The notes beneath the pieces were generated by a model that did no database searches, was not told where the DNA came from, and saw nothing but the letters and a program-made list of their open reading frames with translations. Positions 24,405 through 33,087 of a DNA stretch of 35,191 nt are shown piece by piece. The position numbers and the translations under genes were made by a program. Source of the stretch: Bacteroidota bacterium (GTDB lineage Bacteria > Bacteroidota > Bacteroidia > SXHM01); NCBI GenBank assembly GCA_947479755.1, contig CANKAM010000009.1, positions 68,464 through 103,654 of the forward strand, written 5' to 3'. Each line of letters opens with the position of its first letter. Within the stretch, counting starts at the first letter, position 1.

Positions 24405-25844
24405 CTAATACTTTACACACACATTTTTAGGCTCTGTAAAAAAGCGCAGGGCTTCCCAGCCGCCTTCGCGTCCAACGCCTGAACTTTTCATGCCGCCAAA
24501 AGGAGTGCGCAAATCGCGGACAAGCCAGCAGTTAATCCAGATGATGCCGCTTTTGAGTTGGGCGGCAACGCGGTGGGCTTTGCTTACATTTTCGGTCCAG
24601 ATGGTTCCAGCTAAACCAAACTCGATGGCATTGGCAAGTTGCAGGGCTTCTTCCTCGGTTTCAAAACTCTGAAGGGTAACAACAGGACCAAAAATTTCTT
24701 CCATGTTGGTGCGGCAGTTTTGGGGCAAGCCTTCAATAACTGTTGGTTCTATATAATAGCCGTCTTCAAAGCCTTCTACTATTTTGCGTTTACCTCCGCA
24801 TAGAATTTTACCGCCTTCCTGTTGTGCAAGTTCTATGTAAGACAGCACTTTTTGCATGTGTTGTTCTGAGACGATTGCCCCTAATTTTACGCTGTCATCT
24901 GTGGGGTTGCCCACTTTCATTTTTGCGGTGCGCTTTACCAATTCATCGCGGAATTTTTCATAGAGCGGTTTTTCAATCAGTATGCGTGAACCGCAGAGGC
25001 ATATCTCGCCTTGGTTGGAGAAGGATGAATTCAGGGTGGTCTTTATAGCTTCCTCAAAATCGCAATCGGCAAAAATGATGTTGGGGTTTTTACCGCCCAA
25101 TTCAAGCGAAAGTTTTTTGAACATCGGGGCAGCCGTGCGCGCTATTTCCGCGCCTGTTTTGGTGCCGCCTGTAAAAGAGATTAAGGGAATATCGGGGTGC
25201 GAGGTAATGGCTGCGCCTACTTTGTGTCCGTAGCCATGTACGATGTTGAGCACTCCGGGAGGCAGACCTGCTTTGATGCAGAGTTCGCTGAGCAGATAAG
25301 CCGTCATGGGTGTTATTTCGGATGGCTTGGATACTACGGTGTTTCCGGCTGCAAGGGCGGGCGCAATTTTCCAGCTAAACAAATAGAGCGGCAAATTCCA
25401 GGGCGAGATACAGCCTGCCACGCCCACGGGTTGGCGTAATGTATAATTAATAAAACCTTCTTCCATGCGGTGGCTTTCGCTGGCATGGTGCAGAATGGCG
25501 GTGGCATAAAAATGAAAATTGCTGGCGGCACGGGGTATATCCACGCGCTTGGCAAGCCACACGGGTTTGCCGTTGTCTGTGGATTCGGCAATAGCAAGGT
25601 TATCAAGGTTTTCGGTTATCAGTTGAGCGATTTTTAATAAAATCTCACTTCGTTTAGCTGCGGGGGTGGCGCTCCATGCAGGGAAGGCGGCAGTGGCAGC
25701 GGCAGTGGCAATATTCACATCAGCGGCATCTGAATCGGGAATGAGTGAATATACTTTTCCCGTTGAGGGGTTGTAGTTATCAATGTAGCTGTTGCTTTGG
25801 GGGGCGCTTAAGTTGCCATTGATATAATTGCTTAGCTTTTGCAA
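24405..25844 (-). CDS. aldehyde dehydrogenase, ALDH8/2-aminomuconic semialdehyde dehydrogenase-like
   Basis: The protein has 479 residues with the NAD(P)-dependent aldehyde dehydrogenase landmarks: Asn150 in ISPWNLPL, SFTGGTKTGAEI, the base Glu248 in SLELGGKNP, and catalytic Cys282 in SNQGEICLCGSR. EEIFGPVV lies in the C-terminal half. The segment WINCWLVRDLRTPFGGMKSS then GVGREGG.EALRFFTEPKNV is typical of the ALDH8 clade and hydroxymuconic/aminomuconic semialdehyde dehydrogenases. That would place it in the kynurenine or meta-cleavage pathway. Other kynurenine genes are not in the window, so the pathway is inferred. An acyl-CoA dehydrogenase gene lies 7 bases upstream. The coding sequence looks more GC-rich than its neighbours. 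Confidence 0.9.
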   Translation of the reverse strand: MQKLSNYINGNLSAPQSNSYIDNYNPSTGKVYSLIPDSDAADVNIATAAATAAFPAWSATPAAKRSEILLKIAQLITENLDNLAIAESTDNGKPVWLAKRVDIPRAASNFHFYATAILHHASESHRMEEGFINYTLRQPVGVAGCISPWNLPLYLFSWKIAPALAAGNTVVSKPSEITPMTAYLLSELCIKAGLPPGVLNIVHGYGHKVGAAITSHPDIPLISFTGGTKTGAEIARTAAPMFKKLSLELGGKNPNIIFADCDFEEAIKTTLNSSFSNQGEICLCGSRILIEKPLYEKFRDELVKRTAKMKVGNPTDDSVKLGAIVSEQHMQKVLSYIELAQQEGGKILCGGKRKIVEGFEDGYYIEPTVIEGLPQNCRTNMEEIFGPVVTLQSFETEEEALQLANAIEFGLAGTIWTENVSKAHRVAAQLKSGIIWINCWLVRDLRTPFGGMKSSGVGREGGWEALRFFTEPKNVCVKY

Positions 25845-25851
25845 AATTTTT

Positions 25852-26991
25852 TTAGTGTAGAATTGAACGTGAGATTACAATTTTCTGAATCTCAGAAGTT
25901 CCTTCATAAATCTGTGTGATTTTGGCATCACGCATCAAACGCTCCACATGGTATTCTTTAACATAACCATAACCGCCATGAACCTGAACCGCTTCAATGG
26001 TAGTATCCATAGCAACTTTTGAAGCAAACAGTTTTGCCATAGCACCTGATTGTGTGTAATCCATGTGCTGATCTTTGTGCCATGCTGCTTTGTAGCAAAG
26101 TAAACGTGCTGCTTCAATTTCAGTTGCCATATCAGCCAGTTTGAATTGAATAGCCTGATGCTCTGAAATTGGTTTGCCAAAGGCTTTGCGTTCTTTAGAA
26201 TATGCAAGCGCCAATTCATAAGCACCTGCTGCAATTCCCAAAGCCTGAGCTGCAATTCCAATTCTTCCGCCTGCCAATGTTTTCATAGCGAATTTAAAAC
26301 CGAAACCGTCCTCTCCTATTCTGTTTTCTTTCGGAACTTTTACATCCGTAAACATCAATGAAGTAGTGTCGCTTCCGCGAATACCCAATTTATTTTCTTT
26401 TGCTCCAACTACAAATCCGGGCATTCCCTTTTCAACAATAAAAGCGTTGATGCCGCGTGATCCTTTTGCTACATCGGTTTGTGCAATTACCAGATAAACC
26501 GAGGCAGTTGCTCCGTTCGTAATCCAGTTTTTAGTTCCATTTAAAAGATAGTGATCGCCCATGTCAATGGCGGTGGTGCGTTGCGAAGTGGCATCTGAAC
26601 CTGCTTCAGGCTCACTCAAACAAAATGCTCCTACAATTTCGCCTTTTGCCAAGGGCACTAAATATTTTATTTTTTGCGCTTCGGTTCCAAACTCTTCTAG
26701 TCCCCAGCACACCAATGAATTATTCACCGACATGCACACCGAAACCGAGGAGTCAATTTTTGAAATTTCTTCCATTGCTAACACATAAGAAATGGCATCT
26801 AAACCACCTCCACCATATTCAGGACTAACCATCATACCAAGAAAACCAAGCTCTCCCAGTTTTTTGCGTTGCTCATATGCTACTTCCTGTTTTTCATCGC
26901 GTTCAATTACTCCGGGCAGCAATTCAGTGCGTGCAAAATCACGTGCTGCCTTTTGTATCATTTTGTGTTCTTCGGTAAGTTGGATATTCAT
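25852..26991 (-). CDS. acyl-CoA dehydrogenase (short-chain type)
   Basis: The protein has 379 residues, the usual length. The N-terminal helical domain begins LTEEHKMIQKAARDFARTEL. The middle beta domain has the FAD/substrate motifs CLSEPEAGSDA and TKNWITNGATASVYLV. The C-terminal domain has ERKAFGKPISEHQAIQFKLA and the diagnostic end VHGGYGYVKEYHVERLMRDA followed by KITQIYEGTSEIQ, with Glu363 as the catalytic base. This placement of the base fits butyryl/short-chain acyl-CoA dehydrogenases. The enzyme introduces the trans-2 double bond in fatty acid or amino-acid-derived acyl-CoA degradation and passes electrons to ETF. The aldehyde dehydrogenase follows after 7 bases, which suggests cotranscription. 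An exact -7 element precedes the gene. Confidence 0.96.
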   Translation of the reverse strand: MNIQLTEEHKMIQKAARDFARTELLPGVIERDEKQEVAYEQRKKLGELGFLGMMVSPEYGGGGLDAISYVLAMEEISKIDSSVSVCMSVNNSLVCWGLEEFGTEAQKIKYLVPLAKGEIVGAFCLSEPEAGSDATSQRTTAIDMGDHYLLNGTKNWITNGATASVYLVIAQTDVAKGSRGINAFIVEKGMPGFVVGAKENKLGIRGSDTTSLMFTDVKVPKENRIGEDGFGFKFAMKTLAGGRIGIAAQALGIAAGAYELALAYSKERKAFGKPISEHQAIQFKLADMATEIEAARLLCYKAAWHKDQHMDYTQSGAMAKLFASKVAMDTTIEAVQVHGGYGYVKEYHVERLMRDAKITQIYEGTSEIQKIVISRSILH

Positions 26992-27047
26992 ATTATACGT
27001 TTGATTAATAAGCTATTGAAAATTATCAGTTTTTTTTGAAAGGCAGG

Positions 27048-27055
27048 CAAAAGTA
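27048..27055 (-). promoter_or_regulatory. Bacteroidota -7 element of the acyl-CoA dehydrogenase gene
   Basis: On the minus strand TACTTTTG matches TAnnTTTG exactly, 56 bases upstream of the ATG at 26991. No clear -33 partner is seen. It lies back to back with the promoter for the plus-strand operon at 27062-27094. Confidence 0.45.
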
Positions 27056-27061
27056 GAAAAA

Positions 27062-27094
27062 TTTGCGTTGGAGAAAAGGATAATTATACCTTTG
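27062..27094 (+). promoter_or_regulatory. promoter of the chalcone-isomerase-like operon
   Basis: TTTG (27062-27065) and TACCTTTG (27087-27094) fit the Bacteroidota consensus TTTG-N19-21-TAnnTTTG with a 21-base spacer. The ATG is at 27120, giving a short leader of about 20 bases. Confidence 0.62.
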
Positions 27095-27119
27095 AAAAAA
27101 ATCTAAAACCCTTAAACAG

Positions 27120-27689
27120 ATGAAAACTAAATTCTTTCTTCTTCTCACTTTCTTACTTTCTCACTTTCTAACATCAACGGCACAAGTAACTTTAAACGGT
27201 GTTACACTGCCGGCCAAACTAAAACAAGAAACAACAGAACTTGTTCTAAATGGCGGTGGAATCAGGACTAAAATTTTCTTTAAATTATACACTGCCGGCT
27301 TATATGTTAGTGCAAAAAGCAAAAACGGAAATGAAATTGTAACTGCCGATAAACCAACAGCCATAAGACTTACAATTACCTCGGGCATGGTTGACAGCGA
27401 AAAAATGAGCGAAGCCATCCGCGAAGGTTTCGGAAAATCAATGAAAGGAAACACCGCTCCGCTAAAAACACAAATCGACAATTTTGTTGGCACTTTTAAT
27501 AAAGAAGAAATTAAAGAAGGTGATGTTTATGAATTGTGGTATTTGCCTGGTGACGGTGTAAAAGCTTTTAAAAACGGGAAATTGCAAACCACCATTGCAG
27601 GACTTGATTTCAAAAAAGCATTGTTTGGTATCTGGCTCTCAGATACTCCTGTAGATGACGATTTAAAAGAAGGTTTACTCGGGCTGTAA
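27120..27689 (+). CDS. chalcone isomerase-like periplasmic protein
   Basis: This 189-residue protein has a signal peptide (MKTKFFLLLTFLLSHFLTSTA, cleaved before QVTL). The body follows the CHI-fold: VTLNGVTLPAKLKQETTELV, LNGGGIRTKIFFKLYTAGLY, then a helix SEKMSEAIREGFGKSMKG. The end is FKKALFGIWLSDTPVDDDLK, with the typical FGIWLG/S signature. Bacterial members are not flavonoid isomerases; related fold proteins bind fatty acids or act with unknown substrates. It is the first gene of a tight plus-strand run (3 bases before the next start). Function is unknown beyond the fold. Confidence 0.88.
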   Translation: MKTKFFLLLTFLLSHFLTSTAQVTLNGVTLPAKLKQETTELVLNGGGIRTKIFFKLYTAGLYVSAKSKNGNEIVTADKPTAIRLTITSGMVDSEKMSEAIREGFGKSMKGNTAPLKTQIDNFVGTFNKEEIKEGDVYELWYLPGDGVKAFKNGKLQTTIAGLDFKKALFGIWLSDTPVDDDLKEGLLGL

Positions 27690-27692
27690 TTT

Positions 27693-29324
27693 GTGAGCAG
27701 AAGTTTTCTTTTTCTGCTTCTATCATTTACACTCAGTTCCTGCGGCACTTATTATTTCGGGAAGAATAAGTTAGTTGCCAAGTTTAACTACGATACCATT
27801 CCGCCTGCAGTTTATTCGTTTGAAAAATATAACACACCAAACGATTATACTTCAGACCACACCTTAATTTCACATTGGGCTGACCAATCATTACCCGAAT
27901 GGAGCATTGAAGGAAAAGTATCCGCAGCCCGCATCATGATTGCAAAATTGTTGCAAGGCAGAGATGTGAAAGCCGTGAACGATTATATCCTGAGTAAGAA
28001 AAAACCTTGGGGGAAATCAGGAACAGATTGGGCTTTGAACCCAAATGGTGATTACGACTTTACTGAAACAACCCTTTGTCATTTACTCTGGATGTTTAAT
28101 GATAAGCCGGAATTATTATTTCCGGAAACCAAAAAACATCTGGCAACTATTTTACTGATTCATTCCGGTAATAAACCTGAACTAAAAGCCCCGCGTTCGT
28201 TAAAAATAATGAGCGAAACCGAGAACCATATTTTTATGAGTGAGACTTGTCGCTACCTCAAAAATCAATGGCTGCATGAAAATGGGGACACATCAAAACA
28301 CTATGATAATAAACGCAATGGCCTTGAGAAGTGGTTGCTAAATCACCTGGAAGAAAAATTCCGTTCCGGATTTTTTGAGTTTAATGCACAACCATATTCC
28401 GGCTATACACTCAGTCCTTTACTCACACTTTTCACATTTGCAAAATCAGATGAAATTAAAAAGCAATGTGATAAATTGCTGACACGTATGGTAATTGAAT
28501 ATTCATACTCTGCGCTTGATTTGCGCAGATATCCGCCTTTCCGCAGAAGGCTGGAAAGAGAGAAAGTAAAAACATTTGATGAAGATCCGCTGACAGGAAT
28601 GCTGAAAATTTGGCTCTCATTAAATCCTGAAAATAAAGTGGCACAAGGTGAAAAGCTGAAACATTTTGCTTTCATGGCGCTCATCAGTAATTACAGGCCA
28701 AATAATGAACTCGCAAAAATGCTTTTAAACAAAGAAGAATGTTTTATCTCATTGGGCCACGGAGTAAAATCATCACCGGAAATTTATAGTGGTGGAAAAA
28801 ATTATTTGTTGAGTGCAGGTGGCGTACAGCCTGCAAAAATTTCACAGATAGTGGCGCATCCTACGGTTTTGTTTTTGAATGATAATGTCCAATCACTTGA
28901 CAGTTGCTTTTACTTGTGCGACAAAGGAAAAATGCACAAATGGAATAACACGGGAGTCTATAAAAATTTCGCCTGCGCAAATCAGCCCGTTCATATTCCG
29001 CCACAATACAAGGCAATTATTGAAAAGGAAAATTGGAAATTTTTTAAACCTTACAATAACAACTTATCTGTAATTGTTTACAGCGAAGGAAAAATCGGAT
29101 TACTTTTTATAACCGAAAAAACCGATGCTCCAGAAAAGTTAATTGACGATATGATTTTAAAAAACAGCAAAGTCAATCTTTCTGAATTAGCAATTACAAC
29201 TGAAAATGACAGTATCGCTTATCAACTGAATGCTCCAAAAACCAAATGGGTTATGAAGTCGATAAACTCAAAACCATTAGACAGAAAATTCAATCACTGG
29301 AAAAAGATAACCCAATATCATTAA
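27693..29324 (+). CDS. large lipoprotein of unknown function, helical-toroid-like
   Basis: The gene starts with GTG at 27693, 3 bases after the preceding stop. The 543-residue product begins with MSRSFLFLLLSFTLSSC, a lipoprotein signal with lipobox LSSC. The middle is helical, with SLKIMSETENHIFMSETCRY, LEKWLLNHLEEKFRSGFFEF and NAQPYSGYTLSPLLTLFTFA. It then has YSYSALDLRRYPPFRRR, followed by FISLGHGVKSSPEIYSGGKN and a beta-rich C-terminus. An Asn-His pair in a helical toroid followed by a beta part is reminiscent of polysaccharide lyases such as alginate or chondroitin lyases, but no family motif can be matched. I do not assign an activity. The position behind a periplasmic protein and before DUF3137 suggests an envelope role. 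Confidence 0.82.
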   Translation: MSRSFLFLLLSFTLSSCGTYYFGKNKLVAKFNYDTIPPAVYSFEKYNTPNDYTSDHTLISHWADQSLPEWSIEGKVSAARIMIAKLLQGRDVKAVNDYILSKKKPWGKSGTDWALNPNGDYDFTETTLCHLLWMFNDKPELLFPETKKHLATILLIHSGNKPELKAPRSLKIMSETENHIFMSETCRYLKNQWLHENGDTSKHYDNKRNGLEKWLLNHLEEKFRSGFFEFNAQPYSGYTLSPLLTLFTFAKSDEIKKQCDKLLTRMVIEYSYSALDLRRYPPFRRRLEREKVKTFDEDPLTGMLKIWLSLNPENKVAQGEKLKHFAFMALISNYRPNNELAKMLLNKEECFISLGHGVKSSPEIYSGGKNYLLSAGGVQPAKISQIVAHPTVLFLNDNVQSLDSCFYLCDKGKMHKWNNTGVYKNFACANQPVHIPPQYKAIIEKENWKFFKPYNNNLSVIVYSEGKIGLLFITEKTDAPEKLIDDMILKNSKVNLSELAITTENDSIAYQLNAPKTKWVMKSINSKPLDRKFNHWKKITQYH

Positions 29325-29357
29325 ATTTTCTTTCCTTTGAGTTTATAAGGTAAGCCT

Positions 29358-30602
29358 ATGAACACAGAAATATCATTCCGCCAGTTTTACGATACGCATC
29401 TGCGACAAAAAGCAATTTCTTTCAACAGAAAAAAACTCGGAGCTATTATTGCCGGATTTTTCTGCCGACTTTACATTGTGATTTTTTTCATATCTATTAC
29501 CAGCCTTATTCTCGGCTTCCTTAACATGTTTCCGTTTCATGAATTCGGAGTCCCTGCAATTGAATATTTTTTTAAAGGATTCTTTCTGCTCGTTTTAAGC
29601 ATCATCATTGTCGGTCATGCACGAAACAGAATAAAGGAAGATTTAGTTCCGAAATATCCGGGGCTCTTTAAAATTGAGCAAAGTGTAACAATTGTTGCGC
29701 TTGTATTTTGGGCAATTGTGTTAGTTGGCAGTTGGTTTATCGGCACCAATTTTTTGGGTAAAGAATTCGGTTTTGCCTTTTTTACAAAATGGGGAGGCAC
29801 CATCCTCACCATGGCTTTTTTGATGCTTCCTTTCAAGTTACTGGAAAAAGTTGAAGCTAATTTTTCTACGAAATATAAAAATGCTATGCTTCCTGAGATT
29901 GTAAAATATGCAAATCCAAGCGCTGAATACATCACAGATAAATTCATTGAACAAACTGTGTTTGAAGAAAGCTCTCTCTTTCCTGCTCAAACAATATGGG
30001 ATTACAAAGGCTCAGATTATTTTAATGGGAAAAGCGATAAAACTGCTTTTGAATTTTCGCAGTTGCATGTAATACAAAGAGAAGAAAGACGCAGCAACGG
30101 TAAGTCAGAAACATCTTATACTGATTTGTTTAAAGGCATTTTTTATAAAGCGGATTTCAATAAGAATTTTTTGGGTGAAACGTTTGTTGTTCCTGATATT
30201 TCAAGAGAATTTTTTGGGTCGTATCTTGGCGAGATCCTGAACAAAAAAACCGAAGGTTTGGTGAGAAAAGAAACAAAACTTGTTTACATGGAGGATGTGG
30301 AATTTGAAAAACTGTTTGCGGTTTTTTCCAGCGACCAGCAAGAGGCACGTTACATTCTTTCTCCTTCGCTGATGCAGAAAATTACTGCATTGAAAAATAA
30401 GTTCTCTAATGACATGTACCTTGCTTTCCGCAAAGGAAGCCTATACATAGGAGTTTCATCAACCGAAGATTTTTTTGCACCCAATCTGTTTGGAAATATT
30501 GACGATTACGAAACAATTGAAAAACATTATTTGCTTATAAAAAATCTGTTTGATATTGCTGAAGAACTTGGACTAAACACCAGAATCTGGACTAAAGAAT
30601 AA
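29358..30602 (+). CDS. DUF3137 domain membrane protein
   Basis: This 414-residue protein has hydrophobic segments at about 28-55, 65-85, 110-130 and 140-160, the pattern of DUF3137 proteins with membrane segments at the N-terminus. The large C-terminal cytosolic part contains YKGSDYFNGKSDKTAFEFSQ, the segment FKGIFYKADFNKNFLGETFV and the final FRKGSLYIGVSSTEDFF. Function of this family is unknown. Its stop codon is immediately followed by the ATG of hemJ with no spacing, so the two are coupled. It follows the lipoprotein gene by 33 bases. Confidence 0.85.
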   Translation: MNTEISFRQFYDTHLRQKAISFNRKKLGAIIAGFFCRLYIVIFFISITSLILGFLNMFPFHEFGVPAIEYFFKGFFLLVLSIIIVGHARNRIKEDLVPKYPGLFKIEQSVTIVALVFWAIVLVGSWFIGTNFLGKEFGFAFFTKWGGTILTMAFLMLPFKLLEKVEANFSTKYKNAMLPEIVKYANPSAEYITDKFIEQTVFEESSLFPAQTIWDYKGSDYFNGKSDKTAFEFSQLHVIQREERRSNGKSETSYTDLFKGIFYKADFNKNFLGETFVVPDISREFFGSYLGEILNKKTEGLVRKETKLVYMEDVEFEKLFAVFSSDQQEARYILSPSLMQKITALKNKFSNDMYLAFRKGSLYIGVSSTEDFFAPNLFGNIDDYETIEKHYLLIKNLFDIAEELGLNTRIWTKE

Positions 30603-31154
30603 ATGGAAATACAAACCTTGCAAATAATAAAAGCGCTTCACATCATTTTTGTGGTAACCTGGTTTTCGGGTTTGTTTTATATCGTAAGGCTTTTTATTTA
30701 CCACACCGAAGCAGAGAAAAAAGAACAACCAGCAAAAGACATTCTTCAAACTCAATATAAAACAATGGAAACGCGCCTGTGGTATATCATCACTTGGCCC
30801 TCTATGATTTTTGTTTTGATTACAGGTGGCTGGTTGCTATTTTCTAAGTTCGGATTAATTACACAAGCATTCATGCAGTTAAAACTTGCTTTTGTTTTCT
30901 CATTGGTCTTATATCATTTGTATTGCCAAAAAATTTACAATCAATTGCAAAATGATGAGGTCAACTTTTCATCTTTTATCCTTCGTCTCTTCAACGAAAT
31001 TGCAACAGTATTGCTGTTTGCAATCGTATTTATAATAATTCTTCGAGATGAATTTGGTTTCCTTTGGGGCTTGGGCGGACTGCTTATTTTCGGGCTGCTC
31101 CTTTTTGTTGCAGCTAAACTCTACAAAGGTTCGAGAGAGAAGAAAGAAAAGTAA
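30603..31154 (+). CDS. hemJ: HemJ-type protoporphyrinogen IX oxidase (CopD/UPF0093 family)
   Basis: The protein has 183 residues and four or five membrane helices. The N-terminal signature IKALHIIFVVTWFSGLFYIV followed by RLFIYHTEA is characteristic of HemJ, with His13 as a likely haem or active-site residue. Lys94 in MQLKLAF and the helix LFNEIATVLLFAIVFIIILR also fit. HemJ oxidises protoporphyrinogen IX to protoporphyrin IX in the inner membrane in organisms lacking HemG or HemY. It may be the haem-pathway gene for this step, but other haem genes are not visible here. It starts directly after the DUF3137 stop, and its stop abuts the stop of the convergent SPOR gene. Confidence 0.85.
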   Translation: MEIQTLQIIKALHIIFVVTWFSGLFYIVRLFIYHTEAEKKEQPAKDILQTQYKTMETRLWYIITWPSMIFVLITGGWLLFSKFGLITQAFMQLKLAFVFSLVLYHLYCQKIYNQLQNDEVNFSSFILRLFNEIATVLLFAIVFIIILRDEFGFLWGLGGLLIFGLLLFVAAKLYKGSREKKEK

Positions 31155-32225
31155 TCAGTCTTTCCTGTAAACCCATGCATCCGGGTTTTCATTCTGAATT
31201 TCACTTAGCTTTTGAAGAGCTTCATTTTTGGTAGGAAATCCTTCGTAACTTACTTTTTGTAAATTTTCGTTTGGTTCGTCAAGTATGTATGCCCCAAAAC
31301 CTTTTTTGCGCAAATCGGCAACTAATAATTCTGCCAGGTCACTATACTTAAAAGCACCACCTATGATGTGGTATCTGTTTGCTCTTACAATAGCAACTGC
31401 TGCTATTTCAGGAACGGAAGTGTCTTCAACCATTTCTTCACCTAAACTCACAATCACCCCTGCTGCAAGGCTATCTGTAACCGTGTTATTTTCAACAAAA
31501 GAATATTTCACGGCTTTCCCTTCAGCTTCATAATCGAACAGAGAAGCATATTGTGCTGGTGCAGCATAGGGTTCAAAAAAATCTGCGGGACTATAAACCG
31601 GTGCAGGTGCATTGTAAAAAGGGTTGATACGTGAAAAGTTGATTTTCTCTTCTTTTATAACACCCGTTGCAAAAGGCAACCACAGTAATAAAACAAGCAA
31701 TGGAACTGCAACATAAGGAGCAACTCTTTTAAATACGCTTTTGCGGTCAACCGGTTTTGATCCACGATTTTCAAAAACAGTTTCTTTAACTCGCTTCTCT
31801 TCACGGTTAACGGGCAATGCCTGAATACTTTCGAGCCCGAAAGAAGAAGTAAGTAAATTAGTACTTGTATTAGGCTCAAACGAGATATTATTCTCAGCAC
31901 CCATCGCAAGCGTGCCAACACTTTCAATCAATATTATTTCTCCTTTTTCAAGACGTTTAATCACATTATCCGAAAAATTATTCAGGAAAATTATTGCTTC
32001 GCTAAACGTTTTTTGTTCAACTGCTGAAATGTACTCAGCCAGCAAGCCATCGTTGTTCTTGAGTTTCCTGTTAAATACTATTTTCTTGTAAGGCGGAAAA
32101 ACAATATGTCGGGAAAAATTAATTTCTGCAGGAGCATAATTAGCCACAAAGCCACCAAGTCCCGGAACAACCACGCAATCGTGTTCAAGCAAAAGTTCAG
32201 AAATATATTTTCCTGTTTGGTTCAT
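31155..32225 (-). CDS. HU-like (CCDC81-type) and SPOR domain membrane protein
   Basis: This 356-residue protein has an N-terminal domain (1-75, YISELLLEHDCVVVPGLGGFVANY) like the HU-CCDC81 module of Bacteroidota. A second HU-like part follows (about 76-150, FSDNVIKRLEKGEIILIESV) with a beta-hairpin. One membrane segment lies at about 170-190 (APYVAVPLLVLLLWLPFATGV). A C-terminal SPOR domain (about 280-356, YHIIGGAFKYSDLAELLVAD) closes it. SPOR domains bind denuded peptidoglycan glycans, often at the division septum. A link from a cytosolic nucleoid-like or polymer-binding domain to the cell wall is inferred. kdsB lies 20 bases upstream on the same strand, so both likely belong to one envelope operon. 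Confidence 0.88.
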   Translation of the reverse strand: MNQTGKYISELLLEHDCVVVPGLGGFVANYAPAEINFSRHIVFPPYKKIVFNRKLKNNDGLLAEYISAVEQKTFSEAIIFLNNFSDNVIKRLEKGEIILIESVGTLAMGAENNISFEPNTSTNLLTSSFGLESIQALPVNREEKRVKETVFENRGSKPVDRKSVFKRVAPYVAVPLLVLLLWLPFATGVIKEEKINFSRINPFYNAPAPVYSPADFFEPYAAPAQYASLFDYEAEGKAVKYSFVENNTVTDSLAAGVIVSLGEEMVEDTSVPEIAAVAIVRANRYHIIGGAFKYSDLAELLVADLRKKGFGAYILDEPNENLQKVSYEGFPTKNEALQKLSEIQNENPDAWVYRKD

Positions 32226-32245
32226 TTAAGTACAAAAGTAAAAAT

Positions 32246-32977
32246 TTAGCGCGAAAAATAAAGCGCTTCAGCACGTTTCAGGTCAAGTGGTGTGTCAATC
32301 GCTATGCTTTCCAGTTCAGTTTCAGCTACTTTGATTTTATATCCGTTTTCAAGCCAACGCAATTGTTCCAGTGATTCAGCAATTTCAAGCGAAGAAGGTT
32401 GGAGCGAGGTAATCTCTTTCAGTGTTTCAGCGCGATAAGCATACAAGCCAAGATGTTTGAAGTATGTAGGGATATTTTCATTTTCGCGATTAAAAGGAAT
32501 TGTGCTTCGGCTGAAGTACAAGGCATAATTATTTATGTCTTTAACAAGCTTCACCACATTTGGGTTTTCAATGTCATCTTCGTTTTTAATCTTTTTTATA
32601 AGTGTTGCAATCTTACAACTTGAATCAGAAAAACTTTCAGTTAGTTTATGCAATTGTTCAGGCTGAACAAAAGGTTCATCGCCCTGCAGATTAATTACCA
32701 CATCATATTTTTCTCCTGTTTTCTCCAATGCCTCAAAACATCTGTCTGTTCCGCTTTTGTGCTCTGCTGAAGTCATCACAACCTCTCCAAGAAAATCTTT
32801 AACATGCGAAAATATCCTCATATCATCTGTGGCAACAAGAACTTTTTCAGCAACACCGGATTTTACAGCCTGCTCATATACCCTTTGAATCATTGTCATT
32901 CCACCAATATCGGCAAGTGGCTTTCCCGGAAAACGGGTAGATGCATAACGCGCAGGAATGATGATAATATTTTTCAT
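32246..32977 (-). CDS. kdsB: 3-deoxy-manno-octulosonate cytidylyltransferase
   Basis: The protein has 243 residues, normal for KdsB. Motifs are IIPARYASTRFPGKPLADI at the N-terminus (nucleotide-binding loop with Arg and Lys), VLVATDD, HKSGTDRCFEA and the metal-binding INLQGDEPFVQPEQL. The family-typical YFSRSTIPFNRE and HLGLYAYRAETLKEITSL are followed by LEQLRWLENGYKIKV. The enzyme activates Kdo as CMP-Kdo for lipid A core assembly, which fits a Gram-negative envelope. It precedes the SPOR protein gene and diverges from the VWA gene. Confidence 0.97.
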   Translation of the reverse strand: MKNIIIIPARYASTRFPGKPLADIGGMTMIQRVYEQAVKSGVAEKVLVATDDMRIFSHVKDFLGEVVMTSAEHKSGTDRCFEALEKTGEKYDVVINLQGDEPFVQPEQLHKLTESFSDSSCKIATLIKKIKNEDDIENPNVVKLVKDINNYALYFSRSTIPFNRENENIPTYFKHLGLYAYRAETLKEITSLQPSSLEIAESLEQLRWLENGYKIKVAETELESIAIDTPLDLKRAEALYFSR

Positions 32978-33087
32978 TTTCAGACGACAATAATAAATGA
33001 TTTTTTCGCGATTTTATGGAATTATGTTTTCGGATGCATCAATCAGACAAATTAAAGCATTTGTCAAACCTCAAAAAATATCTAAAA

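Noticed and set aside
25334-25606. 90-codon frame within the aldehyde dehydrogenase gene
   Set aside because: It is a shadow of a GC-rich real gene on the same strand; it has no motif and no ribosome binding site.
33016-33087. 24-codon upstream extension of the VWA protein from an ATG
   Set aside because: It adds a basic, non-signal segment in front of a good signal or anchor sequence at 33088.
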